From: Conchocele bisecta
Taxonomy: Eukaryota; Mollusca; Bivalvia; Lucinida; Thyasiridae
Reading direction: 5' to 3'
Length of the DNA stretch: 64,000 nucleotides
Assembly (NCBI GenBank): GCA_029237695.1
Contig: CM055278.1
Span: 75,496,297 to 75,560,296, forward strand
Part shown: positions 12,819-22,144 of the stretch, piece by piece
How positions within the stretch are numbered: position 1 is the stretch's first letter
Layout of the letters: each line of letters starts with the position of its first letter
Program-made: the position numbers and the translations under genes
The notes under the pieces: generated by a model
Database searches by the model: none
What the model was told of the DNA's origin: nothing
Seen by the model: the letters and a program-made list of their open reading frames with translations, nothing else

Positions 12819-13848
12819 ATGAACACGCGCAAACTTAATACCAAACTATCGGTTCGCCTAACGCGCAAGCTAACGAACACGTACTATAGCCCCCGCGGCT
12901 ACTGGAAGGGACTCGCTGCCATCAAGAACCTCGCGGCGGCGACCAAGGTTTCAGAAAACGCTGTCAAGGAATGGCTCAAGAAGCAGGCCATCTGGCAAAT
13001 CTATTTACCCGCGCCTCACAATATTCCGCGCCCGAAATTTGACGTGCCGGTACCGAACCAAGTTCACCAAGCGGATCTCCTGTTTCTCCCTCACGATCGC
13101 GTCGGTCGTAAGACGTACAAGTACGCGCTGACAGTCGTTGACGTAGCGAGTCGTTATAAGGGGGCTGAGCCGTTGGCCACTAAAGAGTCTAAGGAGGTGG
13201 CCGAGGCTCTCTCCCGAATATATAATGAGTCCTCTCAAATGGCCGAATCTTCTCCAGGTCGATCCCGGCCGCGAGTTCATGGGCGCGGTCTCTCATCTAT
13301 TGTCTAAGCACGAAGTTTCTATCAGACGCGGCGCGTCAACATCCACCGGGGACCAGGGGAGTCGTGGAACGCTTCAATCGAACCCTGGCTGAGAGACTGT
13401 TCGGACACCAATACGCTAAAGAACTTGTAGACCCTCATTCGCGATCGACCGAGTGGGTGGCCAGACTGCCCGCCGTGGTCTCCGCACTGAACGGAGAGGT
13501 GACCAGATTGATAGGTAAGAAGCCCGTAGATGCCATCAGTTTAAAAGGGTGACGAGCGAGCCCTCTGTCGTCTCGCGCGGGCGACCCGTTGGTTTAGAGG
13601 AGCAACGGCTTCCATCAGATATTGATGTCCGGTACCTCTATCAACCGGGAGAGCTCGAAGGTGGCAGCCGCCGCGCGACTGATCCCGTGTGGTCTCTCAA
13701 TGTATATCATCTAGATCGATCTATTACCAAGCCCGATGAGCCCGTGCTCTACTATTTGGATGATGGGCCATCTCGAGGGTTTGTTCGCGAAGAACTTCTC
13801 GCGGTGCCTTCTGACACCCAGCTACCCCCGGATCATCAGAGTCTTTAG
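12819..13848 (+). pseudogene. Polinton-type DDE integrase, frameshifted
   Basis: The frame opens at the ATG at 12819. The N-terminal region (YYSPRGYWKGLAAI, then KEWLKKQAIWQIYLP) matches the layout of Polinton integrases. The rve-type catalytic core follows. The first Asp is in QADLLFLPHD (about 13070). The second is in VDPGREF, reached after a frame change near 13240. The Glu is in VERFNRTLAERLFGHQYA (about 13364). A third frame from 13549 carries a C-terminal region (PVWSLNVYHLDRS, then GFVREELL) that could be a chromo- or SH3-like DNA-binding tail; that is an inference. The product would join the element's DNA ends to the target. At least two frameshifts separate the catalytic residues, so this copy looks inactive unless the indels are assembly errors. 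Confidence 0.8.
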
Positions 13849-13879
13849 TATTCTCTCTCAGAGTTCTTTTTTTTTTTAC
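13849..13879. other. Short convergent intergenic spacer with a T tract
   Basis: About 31 bases separate the stop of the integrase (TAG, 13846-13848) from the stop of the polymerase on the other strand. The spacer includes a run of at least ten T. A shared bidirectional 3'-end signal is possible, but none is clear. Confidence 0.5.
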
Positions 13880-16800
13880 CTATCCTATAGGCTCGGTGTG
13901 TAACCCGTCTTCCATCACTCTCCTCTTATCGTAGTACGCCGAGAGTCCTAATTTTTGTTGACAGTACGTCTTCATCACCCCATTAATCATTCGGAATCCC
14001 CTGTTCTCCGCCATATCCCTACCCCCTTCGAGAGCACTCTTATACCTCCCCCAAGTCAGATCTCTTCGACATCCCCTTGGCCGAGTGCTTAAATTTTCCA
14101 TCACCGCTCACGTAGTAACACTTGCTACACAGAGCGATGGCTCTATCCCCTTCGAATTCCAGCTTGAACAGTCCCGGAGTTCTGTTGCTCCACACGTCCC
14201 ACGCCAACCACTCGGTCTTCTCCTTATTAAACTTTCTCTTCATATTCTTTCTCACCACCACCGCCAGCGTCTTCTCCGACAGCGCGAAGTACATGCTGTC
14301 AGTGTCCATCTGTATCAGTTCGAAATCTCCGCGATCCACGTACTTGTCCAAGAAATCGTAGTAGAACTCCAGCATCCGGAGCTTGGCCAACTGGTAGACC
14401 GCTATGCCACACTGAAACGGTCTGTTGATCACCACTCGAGTCTTCCTGCTCGATATCTCGTAAGCCTCCCCAATCTCCTCCAGGTCTTCGAACCACGCCG
14501 ACCTCAGTGCCCGATCAACAGTCTTCTCATCCTTCGTATATGTGGTGTTCAGGTGTCTCTCTTGTGCCTCTATCAGCTTGCCACAACACGCGTTGCCAAC
14601 CAGTTTGAATATATCCGCCAACACCGCCTTGCTGTTGTCGACGTCCCCCGTCCGTCTAGCAGCGGTGACCTCTTTAGCGAACCATTGAAATGGTTTGCCG
14701 GGCGTGTAGTCTATAACCCTATGCACCGCCTTGACGATCAGACCGTGCTCCAGATACCACTTTAGCAGCGGGAGTATATGATCATCTTCTTGGCGGACAT
14801 TGCCCCCACGAGCTTTCTCTGTCCTTGACTCTTTTAACCTACCGGTCCGGCCAGGTAGTCCTTCATGTGTGCGGAACCTCGTTCTCATCGACTTCTCGAT
14901 TAACGAACAGCGGTGACATTTCCGAGAACTTGTCTCTCAACGTTTCAGGGACCTCTATATCCAACTCCGCAAATCCGAACCACTTTTCACTCCTGACCTC
15001 CCTCACGAAACGGTCTATATACGACTGTCTTTCCGGGTCGTCACACGTCCATATCTGCTCCTCACCACACGGCATGTCCTTCGACAGAGTAGATAGGTAT
15101 AGAGCATTGGCATCGTACCCCAGCACCGCCTTGCACATCTTCTCCTCCCGACCCCCCACCTGACCCCTGATCGTCGACCTTCCAGCCTCGGCGTATCTGG
15201 AGAATACTATGGACGGACCACCGACCAATCCCTGCTTCATCATCTCGTAACTTTCAGACTTCGGTGACCACAGCTCGGGCGTGTCCGCCTTCCCATCGAT
15301 CGACCCGCGGAATAGGTACTGAAGGGAAACACCGGGCAGAGACACAGCATCCTTGAGTATATCCACGCCTCTTCCCTTGTAGAACTCCGTCATTTTAGTC
15401 AGAGCCTCTAGGAACGGTCCTACATCCAAGTCGTTGTAGTGTTGCAACCATTCCTTGAACGTCTTCATCCCTCCCCTTTCTCGGAATACCTTCTTACACT
15501 CTTTCCACTCGGACAACGACAGTAGGAACTCACCCTTCAACTTCGAGTACCACTCGGGATAGTCTGGCAGCCCCGGATGGTCGAGCTTGTCCGCGCTATC
15601 GAACCACTCGTATGGAAAGTGGGACACTTTACCGTTTTACAGTCGTACGCCTTAACCCAGCCGGATCGTACGTACGTGGTACCGGGGTCCCAGATACTGG
15701 ATGATGTCGAGAAATTTAAATAACTCGGTGGTAACAGAAACATCGTCGTGCTGGCTCTTTTTTTTCCTTTGACCATCACCTTATTCACGGTGGCCGCCAA
15801 CTTCTCTACAAAGTACTGCTTGAATGAGGTTCAGGTCGTACCTGCTACAGTTGAACCCCACCACCGGGACTTGGTCAATCCATGAGATAATCTTTGCTTG
15901 CTGAGACTTCGATAACATATCTATGTCGGCCGGCAGATACTTCTTTCTAACCCCCTCCCTAATTGCCTTGCCTCTCATCTGCAGCTCGGTCACGAACTTC
16001 TCGACTAGCGTGTCGGGATCTCGTTCGCATAGGTGTGTGATCCCTTCATGCATCGTATCCCCCAACGACACCGATATAGGAATGTGCTCGACCTCGATGG
16101 TCAGGTCTTTGGTGGGTACGCGTGCTTTTTGACCTTGTCGAGATACGCCTCGAAGTCGTAGGACTATCTGGTGGGGGTACAGAGTCGTCTCCTCCTCGCG
16201 TGGCAATTGTGGATAGTAGGTATTAATTTTATCAAAATTATCATTCAACCTCTCGCACTTACCACATCACCACCAGCTCGTAACCCGCCTTCCTTATCTT
16301 GGCGTCTTGAATTTTCGTCCTCTTGTACAGCGATCTCGCATTACCTCTCATGCAATGCCTCGGACACCCGTGCCAGTAGCATCCGTGAAACTGAAACACG
16401 GTCTCGGTCTCGTGACAGTAACCGTTGACCGGATCACCGGCCACCCACCTCTCACCACCGTGACCGCAGTTGGCGTGATGTATGTGCTTTCCCACCCTCT
16501 CCTCTTCTCTGCTCAACCATTGAATCGACCTCACACTCGCTGACCCCTTAGGATAGAACGCCTTCTCGTAGGCCGACTGTGGTCTCTCTACCCTCTTACC
16601 TGGACATGTCACCACGGTCTTCCACCCATGCAGGTGGTCGCGTGCCTGTGCATGTTACACGACTTTGTGAACCGTTGTTGACATCCGGTGCACCCGTAAC
16701 TCGTTCGTCATCTTGCGGAGATTCGTTATGAGGAATCGAGTGACCTCCCAAAACATTTCCTATCGTCATTGTCTTCCCCCCAATCGACGTCGTAATTTGC

Positions 16801-17853
16801 CGGAACCTTCATGAGGTACCACACTCCATCGGCGTGGGCTTCCGTACACGCGAATGCCCATCTTGAAATGCTCTTCGACCTTCTTAATATCGTCCAGGGG
16901 GATTCCCTTACTACTCGGTCCGTTATCGATGCCCGAGGTATTCGCGAGCCAGAGCTCGTGCCTTCCTACAACACCCGTCGGGTCTCCCTCCACGTTGGAT
17001 GGCTATGCACCTAAACAGACACAAGTAGTCGTCGTACGTGTCGACGGAATACATTCCCTTTTTCTGTCTTAACCAGTCTGGGAGTTTTCCCGCTCCCATG
17101 AGAAGTTGTTGCGCGTCGATGATCATCTCACCTCGACCGATATCCAACGAACGAAGGTCCATTTTGTGTTTGGTCTATCGACTTTGTCGATGTCCATTCG
17201 ACCTTTCTCTCTATCGATATCCAACTCTCGGCTTTGGCGATCTCGTTTATCCACGGACTGCCCTTTGATTGTTTGTGATAGATCATAGTAGCGTCGGTCT
17301 CTATGTGCCTAATACGATACGAGCACGAATACCTCAGGTAACATGCCGTGGTCATCTCTGGGCGAATTTTATTCATTATACGATTAGCGATCTCCCCGTC
17401 TACCCCCCTCTCGAAAGTCCATACTATCTTCCTCCTACCCCTATCAATAGTTTCCCTAACTTCGGCTTCTTCGGCGAGAATCCTGGGACCCTCCTCCACC
17501 AAAGCTCTGGCGATATCTCTCCTCTTCTTGGGAGGTCCCCCCACCAACCCTTGATAAATCTTATTGTAGTACGCCTTGTATAGGGGTTTTCTACGTGCGC
17601 TGGGATCTTCTTTTACACGCTGCGCGTAAGCGGTGGTGCGCAGACTGGCCGTCGTCTCGTTCTCCAATTTCTCGGAGCGTTTTTCGGGGTCGGCGGGCAG
17701 TCGTCCGATCGAAACCGCACGCCGCAGCCTCTCCTCGTAGACGACGGCTCGCGCGTCACTTATCCTATCTGCTATATCTTTCTTGAGTCTCAAACCTCTT
17801 AGGGAAATTCCCCAACTCTTAGCTTGCTCTCTCATTTGCTTTATGATAGGCAT
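13880..17853 (-). pseudogene. Protein-primed DNA polymerase B (pPolB), frameshifted
   Basis: The best start is the ATG at 17853, because the frame upstream of it is non-ATG and overlaps a repeat. Read 5' to 3' on the minus strand, the N-terminus has a SAP-like helix pair (AKSWGISLRGLRLKKDIADR, about 17835-17770). A Cys/His-rich segment with FHGCYWHGCPRHC (about 16400-16360) follows, as in many transposon-encoded pPolB proteins. Exonuclease motifs are GFNCSRYDLN (about 15855) and YNDLDVGPF (about 15430). Polymerase motif A is GYDANALYLS (about 15115), motif B GNACCGKLIEA (about 14600), motif C MDTDSMYFA (about 14300), and then KCYYVSG (about 14115). The family replicates linear genomes from a protein primer. 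The reading frame changes at least five times (near 17150, 16620, 16250, 15780-15620 and 14880), plus once near 14070. All core catalytic motifs survive in sequence. Confidence 0.85.
17750..17853 (-). other. SAP-like DNA-binding segment at the polymerase N-terminus
   Basis: About 35 residues from the first ATG fit the SAP pattern (hydrophobic helix, then Gly-Ile-x3-Gly-Leu, then a basic Lys-Lys-Asp-Ile-x2-Arg-Ile helix). SAP motifs bind AT-rich DNA. The match is by eye only. SAP-like segments are not a standard part of pPolB, so this may be a family-specific addition. Confidence 0.5.
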
Positions 17854-18125
17854 TATACTGAGTATAACCAATAGATTTTTTATCTTCAATAGGGTGTAAG
17901 TTTATATTTATTCGTAATAAATATATGACAGATTGTTGTAATATACTGAGTATAACTTATGGATAACTTGTCTTTAATAGGGTGTCAGTATATATTTGTG
18001 ACAGATTGCTGTAAAATACTGAGTATAACTTATGGATTTCTTATCTTCAATAGGGTGTCAGTTGTTATTTTATTCGTAATAAAAGTATGACAGATTGTTG
18101 TATATATATACTGAGTATAACATAG
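17854..18125. promoter_or_regulatory. Four copies of palindromic motif TATACTGAGTATAAC upstream of the polymerase
   Basis: TATACTGAGTATA is a perfect 6+1+6 palindrome. It occurs at about 17854, 17943, 18017 and 18107, always followed by AAC. Each copy is part of a tandem unit of about 75-92 bp that also contains ATCTTCAATAGGGTGT and ATGACAGATTGTTGTA. The first copy abuts the polymerase ATG (17853). Position and symmetry suggest a promoter/operator array or an origin-like iteron region of the element. A decayed terminal repeat is the alternative. Function is inferred. Confidence 0.6.
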
Positions 18126-18184
18126 GGATTCTTATCTCTAATAGGGTGTATCTTCTCATGTCATAAATATATGGTCTCGCGAGA

Positions 18185-18290
18185 AGTAGTATATAAGAGT
18201 CATAATGATTACAAGTTTCGTGTGGAAGCCACCACACGTAGTGTGTGGCTTCCATATAAACTTGTATCATTATGACTCTTATATACTACT
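18185..18290. repeat. Long near-perfect palindrome (foldback)
   Basis: Arms of about 50 bp begin AGTAGTATATAAGAGTCATA and end with its reverse complement. The centre is a 19-bp region around GTGTGGAAGCCACCACACG / GTGTGTGGCTTCC. The central GGCTTCCA-YR-TAAAC is shared with the palindrome at 36683-36816. It directly abuts the tandem array to its right. Confidence 0.9.
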
Positions 18291-18790
18291 AGAGTTGTCA
18301 TTCTTGTGCACGACACACCTTCGGTTCGTGGTCTAATTGAATGTGTTAAGTTTCATAAAAATATTCCAAAGGGTGGTCGAGTTATGGTCAATCAGTGCGC
18401 AAAACAAAAAAGGGAGATAACTCAAAAATTAGCTATGCAAGAGTTGTCATTCTTGTGCGCGACACACATTCGGGTCGTGGTCTATGCATGTGTAAAGTTT
18501 CATGAAAATGAAAAAATTCCAAAGGGGGGTGTGGAGTTATGCTCCGGACACGAAATCAGTGCGAGAAACAAAAAAGGGAGATAACTAAAAAATTAGCTAT
18601 GCAAGAGTTGTCATTCTTGCGCGCGACACACCTTCGGGTCGTGGTCTATGCATGTGTGAAGTTTCATGAAAATATTCCAAAGGGTGTTCGAGTTATGCTC
18701 CGGACAAGAAGTGTCTGCGGCGGACGCGGACGCGGACGCGGCGCGCTGTCAAATCCATAGTATCCCCCGACGGAGTCCGGGGGATACAAT
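18291..18790 (+). mobile_element. Tandem-array element family A, copy 1 (left end missing)
   Basis: Three tandem units of about 105-165 bp begin near 18291, 18440 and 18606. Each holds AGAGTTGTCATTCTTG, GGTCGTGGTCTATGCATG, GAAAATATTCCAAAGGGTG and, in the first two, AGGGAGATAACT. A GC-rich GGACGC microsatellite follows (18718-18745), and then a terminal hairpin (GTATCCCCC / GGGGGATAC, 18760-18787). It is the same family as 49403-50500. Confidence 0.8.
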
Positions 18791-18799
18791 TATTAACAC

Positions 18800-20480
18800 A
18801 TTTTCAATGATCGTGTTTTTGGTGCTAGAAAGAGGTAAATATTTGAAGTGATTTTTATAGGAACCTCTGGATTCGACATCCTAGGACATCGACAGTTTCT
18901 TTAACAATCATTAATGTGCACAACAAACACTTTATTGAACCGTTTGGCTTGTGCGCAGTTGATGGCATTTTTTGTATTAACCTCATATCAAACCGGAAGT
19001 TCGGAACACGAACCGTGTCATGGGTTTTCGCAACCATTTTTTTTCACTTCCACATCGAAAAAGGCAGCGTTACAGTAGAACTGGCCGTTTTTGGTGTACA
19101 ATTAAAGTGCACAATTGTTGTTTAATGATGCCTCTGTGTGTTTGTGGGTCCTTGTAGATTCATTTAGAATATATGTTCAACAATTCAATAAAAATAATAA
19201 CAATAAAAAAAATTCAACTCTATCAATCAAATTGAGCTGCATCATTATTATTGAGTATTGTGTATTTAGCGATCTTTTTTTGAGACACTAGACTTTCAAT
19301 CCTCCCTACGCAAGCGCCCTCCACCCCCTCATCGAAGCCCCACCTCTTTCTGTCCACGGGAATTTGTTTCATTATTTGAAAACCGTCTGGAGGCCAATTA
19401 ATTATGCACTATAACTAATTGATCTCTTTTGTATTAAATAAAAACGAGTAGAACATGCATACAACTAATTATAAACAGTGTTAAACACACCACACAACAA
19501 CTATGTATGGCACACAACTTTGGCTGCACAGTACAAAAGCAGTGTAACTGGTTATCAGAGTAATCCGCCCCGACTATCACGATACGTATCGCGATACGTT
19601 TTTTCCGGCGATACCCACCTGTATAATTTCCACAATCGCACCACCGCTTTTCCGTAAGAAAAATATCTGTAAATCTTAGATAAATCGTAGAAAATGACTT
19701 TCAACACTCCTCCAAGGACATCGACCCGAACTTGCGTCTCAGACAACTCTTATCACGAATTGGTTGTTGAATCGTAGTGGAATTGCCGCTTGTCGTGTCT
19801 AGCTGGTGGGGTCCAAACACGACATGAATTTAATCTGGCCAGGGAGCGGGGTGGGGGCTGAAGATGTGATTTTTTTTGGGTGGGGATGAATATGTACACA
19901 TATGAAAATATAATTTACCCGGGTACAAAGTAGGAGTCCAACTTCCGTTGGTTTTTATCTTTAGAGTTTTTCATGATGCAGACAAATTATTGTTGTTGTT
20001 GTTGTTGCTGTTGTTGTATGTCTATAATTCAGGCGCTTATTTTTCGCCACAATCTCTCAACAGCCACAGAGACTGGAGTTAAATTGGAGGGCGAAGCCGA
20101 TTCTAGACTAGTTGACATCGCGATCATACATATTCAACATGTATTCCTGAAATAGAAACAGTCTATATCCAATAGCAGAGACGTATTATGTACTTTCCTT
20201 ACCAATAGTCATATTTGCATCCAAAAGTTAAAACTGAATAGGGGGTTCGTTCGCACCCCGAACCCCCCTGGCGACGCCTATATTAACCAGTGGTTAAAAT
20301 TTAACAAAGGTTTTACTTATACAATTGGCTGCAGGGCCTAACTAGGCTGTGTTATCCACTGGCTTTATAAATAGAATACATAAACAGCCGTACATATTAA
20401 TTTTGTCGTCTGCTACCAATGTAGTACAGTGAGAGGGCTGCTGGATAGCAAGTGTAGGTGTTTCTATACTGACCATATGA
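18800..20480. other. Unassigned DNA with a (TTG)n microsatellite and one hairpin
   Basis: No gene recognised. A (TTG)n tract lies at 19986-20018. A strong hairpin at about 20239-20269 (GGGGGTTCG, loop, CGAACCCCC) is followed by TGGCGACGCC. It resembles a short foldback repeat common in marine invertebrates, which is an inference. Confidence 0.45.
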
Positions 20481-20493
20481 AAAACCTGTCCAT

Positions 20494-21169
20494 TATGGCA
20501 AGCCAAATGCACAATCATTCCTTAAACCTGGTTTAGGCTCCTCAAACCCTGGTTTGGGCTCGCCAAATGCACAATAATTCCCTAAACCCCAGTTTGAGAG
20601 TATAAACCATGATTTAGGCTATTGTGCATTTGGCCAGAAACTGCCGTTCGAGGTCGTAATCGAATTAAAAGCCTAAACCCGAGTTTGGACCAAAAACCAC
20701 AGTTTAAGGAAAAAACTGCTAATCGTGATCCCCAACGAGTTTTCTTAAACCCTGGTTTGAGCAATTATTGTGCACTTGGCGGCAGAAACCACCGTCTGGA
20801 CTCTCAAACTCGGGTTTCTGGTAGCTTAAACCACGGTTTGAGCTGAAACCCCAGTTTCGACTGCCCAAACCCTGGTTTAGGCTCGCCAAATGCACAATAA
20901 TTCCCTAAACCCCAGTTTGAGAGTCTTAAACCATGGTTTAGGCTCTCAAACTCCAGTTTGAGCACCCTAATTTGAGAGGCCAAACAGTGGTTTCTGCCGC
21001 CAAGTGCACAATAATTGCTCAAACCATGGTAGTTTAAGAAAACTACCATTTCATCCATTTGGGATCTCAAATGGCAGTTTAAGCCCAAACTAGGGTTTGA
21101 GGAGCCTAAACTAGGGTTTGAGCTCCAAACCATGGTTTAAGAAATTATTATGCATTTGGCTTGCCATAG
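20494..21169. repeat. Array of about 20 AAAC-N4-GTTT short palindromes inside terminal inverted repeats
   Basis: About twenty sites of the form AAAC-N4-GTTT occur in about 675 bp. Cores include CCTG, CCCA, CATG, CCGA, CACA, TCGG, CACG, TCCA, AGTG and TAGG; examples are at 20544-20555 and 20584-20595. The block is bounded by inverted repeats of about 36 bp (left 20494-20529, right 21134-21169, TTATGGCAAGCCAAATGCA and its complement). Internal copies of GCCAAATGCACAATAATT occur in both orientations. Reading frames here are by-products of the repeat. It looks like a discrete non-coding mobile or foldback element of unknown class. Confidence 0.85.
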
Positions 21170-21242
21170 TCCATGACCAGTTTAACTCCCATTCAGATAG
21201 CACATGTCTACCACACGATGCAGTTTACATCATTAATTAGAG

Positions 21243-21835
21243 CCATCATGAGTGAGTGAGTGAGTGAATAGGGTTTAACGTCCGCTTTCCTGACATAGAG
21301 GTACAAGCCTCAGGGAGTCTACACGCAGACGGGTCAACGGGGTCGAGTCCCATATCCACCTGTCCAAGGGGGGTAAATCCCAACTTCAGAACTCAATATT
21401 TACAATCAAAATATATATTCAGTCCTGAAATTAGAACAACCTGATCTGGTGCCAGGCCCTCGCCACACCAGCATCATTTATCCCATCCCCTAAAAGTAAT
21501 AGGATTAGCGCTAATCTTACTTTTATATATGGGGCATAGCCCGACTCAACTCTCACATACAAGAAAGCCAAAAATGTACATGAGGGCCAAATCCGGTATA
21601 GTGGGTTCCGGAAAGTATGAACCCAATCGTTAAGCCAGTTTAGTCGCCTTTTACGACAAGCAATGGCTACTGCAGCACTATTCTCAGGATCAGTTAGAGC
21701 CATCATGAATGACCACCAAACTAAACAGTGTAGATCCTGAGGAGGCTGCGTGGATGCACCAGCTGATCCGGGGATAAGCATGTCGTAACGTTTCCATTTA
21801 CTTGGAGTGTGTCGCATACAAATATAGTGAAACCT
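21243..21835 (-). mobile_element. SINE-like dispersed repeat family G, long copy
   Basis: Read on the minus strand, it ends in GACGTTAAACCC plus an (ACTC)n tail (seen here as gtgagtgagtgagtgaa, 21251-21267). Its body carries segments shared with the other G copies: CCTGGTGCCAGG-like, AGTAATAGGATTA, and CATACAAGAA...CATGAGGGCC. It also contains CTTGTCGTAAAAGGCGACTAAAC, a phrase found in molluscan SINEs. No coding capacity. Confidence 0.7.
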
Positions 21836-21837
21836 GT

Positions 21838-21925
21838 TTGTTTATTGGTGTTTAACGGCCTATCAACAGCTAAGGTCATGTAAGGCCGGGCAAACGGGTT
21901 CGATTCCGTTCTAAACTGCTGCCGT
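21838..21925 (-). mobile_element. Family G repeat, 3' end fragment
   Basis: Contains only the 3' part of the family: TTGTTTATTGGTGTTTAACG, GGCCTATCAACAGCTAAGG and a GGTTCGATTCC box. On the minus strand this gives a GTTAAACACCAATAAACA tail. Confidence 0.7.
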
Positions 21926-21932
21926 TTTAAAT

Positions 21933-22140
21933 TTTTAGCATTGACACAGATAGTAAGTCCTAATTAGGAGATACTAACTCTTAATATAGGAGATAATACG
22001 TCCTAATTATGATATACTAAGTCCTAATTAGGATATACTAACTACTAATTAGGAGATACTATATCCTAATTAGGAATTACTATCTCCTAATTAGTAGTTA
22101 GTATCTCCTAATTAGGCAATACATATTTTAGCATTGGCAC
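21933..22140. repeat. Array of palindromic TCCTAATTAGGA sites between direct repeats
   Basis: About seven copies of CTAATTAG, most within TCCTAATTAGGA, alternate with GATACTAA-like spacers in both orientations (21951-22118). The block is flanked by a 15-bp direct repeat TTTTAGCATTG(A/G)CAC (21933-21947 and 22126-22140), which looks like a target-site duplication. Confidence 0.8.
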
Positions 22141-22144
22141 CATG

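Larger units (their letters stand above)
12643..18160. mobile_element. Polinton/Maverick (adintovirus-like) remnant: integrase plus protein-primed DNA polymerase B
   Basis: A retroviral-type integrase (+) and a protein-primed family B polymerase (-) converge, with only about 31 bases between their stop codons. Together they define the Polinton/adintovirus group. The block is visibly richer in GC and CpG than the AT-rich flanks. No capsid, protease or packaging ATPase gene is visible. The left end runs into the assembly gap. No long terminal inverted repeat was found on the right, where tandem repeats with a palindromic motif lie (17854-18150). It is either a truncated element or a compact two-gene derivative. 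Frameshifts in both genes suggest decay, though assembly indels are possible. Confidence 0.75.

Noticed and set aside
17880..18160. Terminal inverted repeat of the Polinton-like element
   Set aside because: I could not find a matching inverted copy on the left side, which is largely an assembly gap. The region is better described as a tandem repeat.
21431..21817. 128-codon open frame on the minus strand as a possible gene
   Set aside because: It lies wholly inside a dispersed SINE-like repeat; related copies do not keep the frame.
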